Made by a program: the position numbers and the translations under genes | Shown: piece after piece, positions 57,154-64,000 of the stretch | Layout: the number at the start of each line of letters is the position of its first letter | Position numbering within the stretch: the first letter of the stretch is position 1 | The notes under the pieces: model-generated | Database searches by the model: none | Seen by the model: only the letters and a program-made list of their open reading frames with translations | What the model was told of the DNA's origin: nothing | Origin: Caenorhabditis elegans | Taxonomy: Eukaryota; Nematoda; Chromadorea; Rhabditida; Rhabditidae | DNA length: 64,000 bases | Direction of reading: 5' to 3' | Assembly (NCBI RefSeq): GCF_000002985.6 | Contig: NC_003283.11 | Coordinates: 14,632,001 to 14,696,000, forward strand

Positions 57154-59861
57154 ATGAAAACGGCAGGGACTTCGCGTGATACGTCTTCTAATATTCAAAA
57201 CAAGCGAGTTATGAAGAAACCCAAAGCTATCAGGGTATGTATTAAAAGGGATATTCGAAATAAATGTTTTTTTTTCGTTTTTAGGCTTGCAATTTGTTTT
57301 CTCTACAGTACTTCAATTTAAAGGCGCATGTAGTTTTTTCTGCTGCTTAATTTTCAAAATACCGCTGAAAACACTTGAAAAATAACCGGAATATACGCAG
57401 TTTTTGTGGGTATACACTTTTTCCGTCACCTCTTAACGGAAAACTGTCGGCAACCGGTCTTCCATCTTTCCGCGCGCGTTTTCTCTCATTCTTCAGTTTT
57501 GTGTGTGTCAGCGGCATCGACCGAAAACATGCCGTCGATAGCTCAGTTGGTAGAGCGGAGGACTGTAGAGTTTGCAGATATCCTTAGGTCACTGGTTCGA
57601 ATCCGGTTCGACGGAGTTCTTTTTGTTTCAGTTTTCATCGTAATTTTTTTGGTCGACCAACAGTTTTCTACGGATTGTGTTTCTTGTAATTTTAGCTGTT
57701 AAAGCAAAAGCAAAAATCTATTAAAATTACTATATTATCAAAAAATTTGTAACAATTTTAGTCTACATTATCGACCAATGCAGCTTCCCGTCGAAAACCT
57801 GCAATAGGATCTGCTGCCAAAAAGAAAGTCCAAGTTGTTGAGCCAATCCAGAATCAGAATGCAGATTCCCGAAAGATAGCTGAAGTTGAGAAAAAATTAA
57901 ACGCAATTCAAATTACAAAAGACCGCCTGAAAGATCGAGCTGATAAGTTGAGTGGAGAATTGACAAAAACTAGAGTGGAACTGAATGCAGCTCAACAGGA
58001 AAGAGGAAGAATTCAACAATTCTGGAGAATAGCTGAAAATGGATTAGGAGAAGAAAGAGAGAGAACAAGAGACGTAGAGAAAAGTATGTTTGATATGAAG
58101 ACACATCAAGCAACTCATATCCAGAAATTACAACAAAGAATTCGAAGTTTGGTATTTCATGCAAAAATGCATAGAAATGCTGGAACACAGTCAGAAGCAA
58201 TTGCTCCAAGTGGTGGTCTAGAAAGTGTTGAATGTCAGACAATGGAAGAATTGACAAAAGAGAAAGCAGCGAATATCTTAAGACAATCTGATGATCTTCT
58301 AGTAACATTCATTGCGGAGCTTGAAAAAGAGAAGTTAGAAGCTCAAAGTGATTTGAAATATGCAATTGTGCATTTGGAGCAACGAATGAAAGAGGAACAG
58401 GAGACACAAATGCAAGCGATGAAAGAAGAAAGAGAAATTGAAATTGAGGAAATTGGATTGAAACATATGGAACAGATAAGGACAATTGAATCTGGAAATA
58501 GTGAGCAAACTGCCATGATGCAAGGAAAAATTGATTTCTTGCAGGTAGGAACTCTGAATATTCGATATTTTAGATTTTGCATTTAAAAAATCTAACATTC
58601 TGAAATACCACAACAGAAAAAAAATCTCAAAATAGTTAAAATATATGATTTGAATTTCCTCCACAGCGAGAACTGCGACCAATCAACGACTCGCTCCGCC
58701 CACGTTTGAACTAATCAGATAAAGTTTGTAACGTTCGAAGATTCTGGTTGGTTCGAAAGCGGGCGTGGCTTCTCGTTTTGGAGGGAATTAAAAACCAAAA
58801 TTGTCAAATCACACTAAAAATTAATATTTGAAATTTTCCTCTATTTTCATCGTATTTATTCTGTCGTATTTCTGAATTTGAGTCTATTTTGGATATTTTT
58901 AAAGCAAAATAAAAACCCCCTGTTTATAACGATATTTGAATCATAAGATCAATTTTTTCAACTAATTTTTATTAAAGTATTAATTCTTCATAAAAACCAT
59001 CTTCACCATTCCAGAGCGAAGTTTCAAATCTCCGTGATCTACGTGATTCAATATCAGCGGATCTCATTGATAGTCGCGAGAAACTCAAGGATCAAGCCGT
59101 CCTACTCGGCCAAAATCAAGCAAACATTGATGAGATGAGCAAAGAAATCGCGAGGCTTCAGGATTACAAGAGGAATTTTCAGGTAAGAAAAGGGATGTAC
59201 GTATCATTCGTGAAAGTTGCTTGATTTGCTCTGACAAATTGTTTAACTTTAAAAAAAACGTACAAAACTAGTTTGAAAAATAAGAAACAATTCGATTCTA
59301 AATCGTGAAAAAACAAATTTATGGGCGAAGACTACATTCAGATATTTTTTGCTGTTGCTTGAAAATTTTGTTTCAAATTTCTTGATACTTCTTGAACATG
59401 TTTTCACATGATTTCAATCCGTTTGAAAACAAATTTTTAAATAACGGGATACAAACTTATTTGCTTTTTTTCTATCAAATTTATATTGCCGATATGTTTT
59501 GTACTATTGATTTTATATGGTTGAATAGAACAGATTAAGGATTCCTAGGTAGTTAGGTAGGTAGCTAGATAGCAGAACAGTGCCTGCCTGCCTTGTACCT
59601 ACGTTTGCCTACTACCAGAAAAGATGGAAAATGACTATAATTTCCTGATTATTATTCCAGCGAGATATGCGAAACGTTGAGAATATGAGGAAAGAAGTTG
59701 AAAAATACAAGGAACTCAATGATATTGTGATGGGAGAATTTGAAAAACTGGAAAAAGAGCGAGATCAGTTGCTGATTGAAGTTGAACGAAACGTTGGAAG
59801 ACTAGAAATCAGCAATCAACAAAAATTCGAAAAGCTCGAGGAACGCGGAAGAAGATTTTAA
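57154..59861 (+). CDS. gasr-8: GAS8/DRC4-like coiled-coil protein
   Basis: Four exons (57154-57234, 57762-58544, 59015-59182, 59661-59861) give 410 residues in phase; human GAS8 has 478. The start follows a TTTGCAG acceptor. Almost the whole protein after residue 60 is coiled coil. The segment RVELNAAQQERGRIQQFWRI (residues 98-117) and the Gln/Arg-rich heptads that follow share the ERxxIxxFWxI core of GAS8/DRC4, the nexin-dynein regulatory complex subunit of motile cilia. C. elegans has only immotile sensory cilia, so the retained role must differ. The X-box-like site upstream supports ciliary neuron expression under DAF-19. The gene name is my recollection of the single worm GAS8 relative, not proven here. 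A tRNA-Tyr gene is nested in intron 1. Confidence 0.75.
57532..57615 (+). tRNA. tRNA-Tyr (anticodon GTA) with an 11 nt intron
   Basis: The acceptor stem CCGTCGA pairs with TCGACGG; the D arm is in TAGCTCAGTTGGTAGAGC; the anticodon stem GGAGG leads to loop CTGTAG with anticodon GTA at 57565-57567; the T arm is CTGGTTCGAATCCGG; the discriminator is A. The intron 57569-57579 (AGTTTGCAGAT) follows position 37, as usual for eukaryotic tRNA-Tyr. It lies on the sense strand within intron 1 of the GAS8-like gene. Confidence 0.95.
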
Positions 59862-60151
59862 ATGTTTATTCATCAGTTTTTATTATTCAATTTTTATAAT
59901 ATTTTTCAATTTTTCTCATACAATTATTATTAATCCATAGATATGAAAAGGCACATAAAACTTTTTTTCGATCCGGTATACTTGTCTTATTAAAACGAAA
60001 AATTATTTGGAAGAGGGGAAGGGGGGAAATGAGAAACAAGAAAAATGAAAGAAAACAAATATATATATTGAAATTTTGAAACGAAAAAGATGGAATTGGA
60101 GCCTAAAATTAAAATTCTTTGGTTTGCAAAAGATTATAGAAATTTAAATAT
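59862..60151. other. Short spacer between the convergent GAS8-like and unc-112 genes
   Basis: AT-rich 3' flanks of both genes; no further feature seen. Confidence 0.6.
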
Positions 60152-63069
60152 CTAAGCCCATCCTCCTGTAAGTTTGTGGAAAAGTTCTTCATCAAGATTT
60201 TGAGAATGTTCTTTGCTTCGCATTGACAGGAAAATGTATCCACCGATGAACTCGTGAACGACTTTGCAATCAGCGGAAAGTGGCTTGAATTCGATATCCT
60301 CATCTTCGAATTGAATCTGGAAATTGGGGAGATAGGATGATAAAATAGTATACTCAAAGAAAAAAAGTAATTAATTTCAAAAAGTTTGTTCTCGGTTATT
60401 TTCGGGTTTATCTAAGCCTTTTATGTAGGCACAAAACAGATTTTAAAAATTTATTTCTAAAACGCTCAAGGTGCAACGCTGGCATGTAGGCAAATAGGCA
60501 TGAAGTCTGCCTACCTTCCTGTCAGCACCAAGTTTACCGAAAAAGTTTCGGTCTTTGAGAACATTATCTGATTTAGATTTTAAATTACCAAAGACCTGAA
60601 TTTTTTAGTAAGTTACGGCGAATAGACTTATGGATAGAAAACAACAATTGAATCAAAAACGCAATATTATAATTTTTGAAACAATACAAAGATTTTTTGA
60701 AAGCCAATTGTTCTTTGTGTTTAGATATACATATTAGGAAAGATTTTGAGATGAAAACGTAATTTCAAGACATCACAAAATAGATTAACAATCAGAAAGT
60801 TGTTACAAGAAACTTAGATGAATAGGTCTCGAAAACGTTCTCAACATTTTGCAATTTTTCGATTTCCGATCATGTCCAGATCTTAAATATTTTATTCATC
60901 AAAAACTAACCTTGAGATGTCGAATTTCCCAGTTGACATGCCACTTCTTCATATTTGCAAACCTCCATGTCTTCAGACTTTCTCCATTATCCATATTCAA
61001 TTTTGCAAGTCTATTCACAGCAACAGCCACCAATTCCGCCTTTCTAGCATTTCGGAATCTTACAATGAAATAATGAATTCCGTGTTCGGGAAGTGCTTGC
61101 CATGCTCGGATATATTGAAGTTTCGCTTCGGTTGCCGTGAGTTGTCGAACATTTCCATGAGCATCTGATACTCGCTGTTGAATTTGTTGCTTGCTGCGTG
61201 CTCGTCGTACGTATTTCGACGATATGTACTCATCAACATTGAAATCATTTGGTAGTTTTACAGCGGCGGCTTTTCGCGAAGCTGTGTTGCTGTTTCCGTT
61301 TTCGTTTCCATTACCTGAAAAATTGTTTCATTCGAAGAAAATAATTTCATTATCACTTATTAAATTGTAAAATCAACAACTTACCACTTTGCATCTTGAG
61401 CAAGTTTTTGATGCTCTCCACCTCCTGTTGATATGACGAATCAGCCATTGACTTCCCTCTGGATGCTAACCGACACGCAGCCATCCACCTGGCATATTGA
61501 TGCTCGGAATCGCATTTCAAAATGAAGTCAATCATTCCTTCAGCAGTTGGAAGTAACAATTTGATATGATACTTCTGCTGTCCAACTGAAACATCCTGAC
61601 TAACTTCACATCCCTTCAATGAGAAGTGTCCAAGTGGAGCTGAGTTGACATCTGAGGAGCTTTGATGATATGATAAATATAAGTCACGGAACGAGAAGAA
61701 TGCCCGTTTAAATCCTTTGAATGCTGCCAATTTCTTTGGTTTCATATATTTCAAATAATCTGCTAACTCGGGAACTTGTGTAAGATCTGATCGTCTGTTA
61801 AGAGCAGCTGCGTCAAGGTTTTGCTCAAGCTCGTCCAAAAGAATATCCACATCATCTTTATTATTTTCTTCAGGTTCAGGAGAATCTCTTTGCAGGGTTG
61901 CTTGAAGTTGAAGAGCAGCAAATAGTGTGGCTTCTTCCTCTGTGTGATCGAATTCATCAAGTAAAATGCTCCATTTTGCTTGCTCGTAAAGTTGATTAAT
62001 TCTCACTGGATCATATTTTGGATTCAAATCAAAGAAATTCATAAATTTGAATCGTAGTAAAATAATATCTCCTTCAAAAATTCCTTGTTCCATAAGTGAT
62101 CTGCTAGAATCAAGCCATCCTCTATTAATCGCAGCTTTTTCCACATAGTTCTGAGGTCTAAATACTGGAGTATCACGGCTTGGAGCAAGTCTTGGTGAAT
62201 GAATAAGAGCATCATCAAATTGCTCATTTTCAAGTCCTTCACTAAAACTGATGCTTGGCATAATTGGTGTTCTTCTCATCGTATCGTTATATGCTCCTGG
62301 CGATGGACTGACACCACGTGGCAATGTTCCGTGGCGAGGAAGAGTTCCCATTTCGTGAGCATTGAAAATGTGTCCAGATTGGGAGAGCGCGGGTGATTGA
62401 CCACGACGGCGCATATCAAGATTCGATTGAGAAGCAAAGATTGGAGCAGCTTTACGGAGAGTCATTGGTCCAACTGATTCTTCTCCTGGACGCATTGAGA
62501 GTGGACCGTTCATGTTGTCGGCGTCAGATGTTCCACGTCGAAGATCCTCTGGTGGAATATATCTGTAATATTTTAAATTATATGATTTTGAATTATTGGG
62601 TTATTTCACATGCTCGGTAGTAGTTAACTTTTGACCTTGCTCAAACTTTTGGGGCAGGATTTCGATCAGGCATAGATTTTCCCTAGTTGCTTAAGATTCC
62701 CAAGGATCTTCAATCCTCGTTCAACCAACTAAGGAATTTCACAACTCCATTCTTATTTAAATTAAAAATAAAACATCAAAAACTTCCCAATTCCTACTTA
62801 CCTCTTCAAAGACAATTCCTCTGAATATCGAATACCCAAATCACGGCACAATTTCTTTGTTGCTTTGAATGAATTTACCGAGAAATCAACTCTCGCATCA
62901 ATCATTTGCATATCTGGTAACTGAATTCTTGCTTCTTTATGCATTGGTGTGAACTCCAATTGTGTTTCAGCTGTAATTCCATTCTGGTCAAGAGTCGATC
63001 GAGTATGTTGAAGCCATCGCCGCTTCTCCGGCCACCACAGAGCATGATCAGACCAATCTCGTTCAACAT
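60152..63069 (-). CDS. unc-112: Kindlin (integrin adhesion protein), lacking the first exon(s)
   Basis: Four exons (63069-62802, 62562-61385, 61314-60911, 60316-60152) encode about 670 residues; the full protein has about 720, so roughly 50 N-terminal residues lie beyond the window. UNC-112 binds the PAT-3 beta-integrin tail and PAT-4/ILK at muscle dense bodies and M-lines. Seen here: the F0 domain ([20 protein letters not shown]), a long variable F1 loop ([20 protein letters not shown] and repeats of TLPR), F2 with [40 protein letters not shown], the inserted PH domain ([51 protein letters not shown]), and F3 ending [28 protein letters not shown]. The QW-type integrin-binding region is in the third exon ([20 protein letters not shown]). 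Confidence 0.97.
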
Positions 63070-64000
63070 CTGGAAAAATAGAAATATTTGGAGTTTTTTA
63101 GATTCTTGTTTCAATACAGCTGTTTTGTAAATTGTTTGTTCAGCTGAAGCCCAAATGATTACATTTTGAACTTGGAAATTAAACACATTGAGCACACAAA
63201 TTGTTATACCCTAATGCAGAAAATCTTCATCCCTTCAGCTTCTGCAAGTTCTAAAAATCGCGCGAAAACTTAATTCCAAAACGTTTTTATGCGCCTCTCC
63301 TATGCGCCCTTTCTGCTCTTGGTCATGATGAATGCCAGTTGCTTCTCAAGTTTTGATACTCTCTCCTGGGACCCCCTATCATTGTGTGCTCTTATATCTC
63401 TGCAAGGAAAGCCTCTAAACTTTATGTACCCAACAGCGAATGTCCCATCCGAAACAATCAGCTTATGTAGATGCGCACGCGTGCACTCGAATAGTCAACA
63501 TTAACAGGGGTTAGGATGAAAAGAAAAAGAAGAAAGAGAAGAGCAACTGGTAGGAGATGAGAAGAGCCCATAAATATTTGATAGGTTCCGCATAGTTTCT
63601 ATGATGTTTCAAAATGTATAGAGGACTTCTTGTCAACTATTTCGGAGCTCACAGTCCCTAAAAAATTTCGTGAAGATCTCTCAAAAATTAACTTTTTAAT
63701 TAAACTGTTTTATTCAAAATACGAATTTTCAGCAAACTTGAAAGAATTGTACGAGAAATTTTTCACTTGGCGCACTCTTCAAGGGCTCCGTTACGATGTG
63801 TTTCCAAAAGTGTTCCCTATCTTTCCAGAACATTTTTTTCCAGCAGATTTCAACATTTTCCCATGCCTTCAATTTTTACTGATATTGAACATCATTTCGT
63901 AATGGTGCACACACCACGTATCTTTTCGTTGTAACAAACGCGTAGGCGCACACAGTGGCAGATATATCTAACAGATTATATTGAGTAGAAAAGAGAGAAA
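63070..64000. other. 5' intron or flank of unc-112
   Basis: No kindlin N-terminal exon is visible on the minus strand here, so this is probably an intron. A 90-codon plus-strand frame (63630-63902) is AT-biased, without splice sites, and is not counted. Confidence 0.5.

Noticed and set aside
63630-63902. 90-codon plus-strand frame beyond unc-112
   Set aside because: AT-driven composition, inside the probable unc-112 first intron, no splice signals.
1-64000. CRISPR arrays, prokaryotic operons, insertion sequences or viral genes
   Set aside because: The sequence is clearly animal nuclear DNA with spliceosomal introns; no regularly spaced repeats, transposase or viral genes were seen.

Overview
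The window is nuclear DNA of a nematode, almost certainly Caenorhabditis elegans or a near-identical strain. The evidence is compact genes with about 45-60 bp introns, TTTTCAG-type acceptors (some directly before the start ATG, as in SL1 trans-splicing), AT-rich spacers, TTAGGC-type interstitial repeats, and a recognisable gene order: rfc-1, pmp-3, a mitochondrial carrier, then daf-21 (Hsp90) and unc-112 (kindlin). From general knowledge this is the C54G10-C47E8 interval of chromosome V. All gene models below were built by hand from splice signals and reading phase. No alignment or search was run.

Left part (1-10.8 kb): the 3' end of an unrecognised basic protein whose exon-intron unit is duplicated. 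Two paralogous small cysteine-rich single-pass membrane proteins follow on the minus strand (1.7-3.1 and 6.9-7.6 kb). Between them lies a broken major-sperm-protein (MSP) domain locus. Then come inverted repeats and one orphan ORF.

Middle (10.8-26 kb): rfc-1 (minus, large clamp-loader subunit) and pmp-3 (plus, ABCD half transporter) diverge from a shared 1 kb promoter region. A six-exon carnitine/acylcarnitine-like mitochondrial carrier (minus) follows, with a possible alternative last exon. A 3.3 kb spacer leads to an srh-type chemoreceptor (29.3-30.9), a small secreted protein (31.3-33.9), a two-TM nematode protein (34.1-35.1) and a partly resolved single-TM, lysine-rich protein (minus, 35.9-36.4).

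A gene-poor stretch of about 12 kb (36.4-48.3) holds mainly repeats, a G17 tract and one ORF that could be a remote 5' exon. It ends at a rhodopsin-like peptide GPCR (48.3-51.6).

Right part (51.8-64 kb): a FAM50/XAP5 homologue (minus) and daf-21 (plus) diverge from a promoter with heat-shock elements. Downstream of daf-21, at operon-like spacing, are a 78-residue secreted acidic peptide and a GAS8/DRC4-like coiled-coil gene. That gene has an X-box-like site upstream and a tRNA-Tyr(GTA), with an 11 nt intron, nested in its first intron. The window closes with unc-112 on the minus strand, lacking only its first exon(s).
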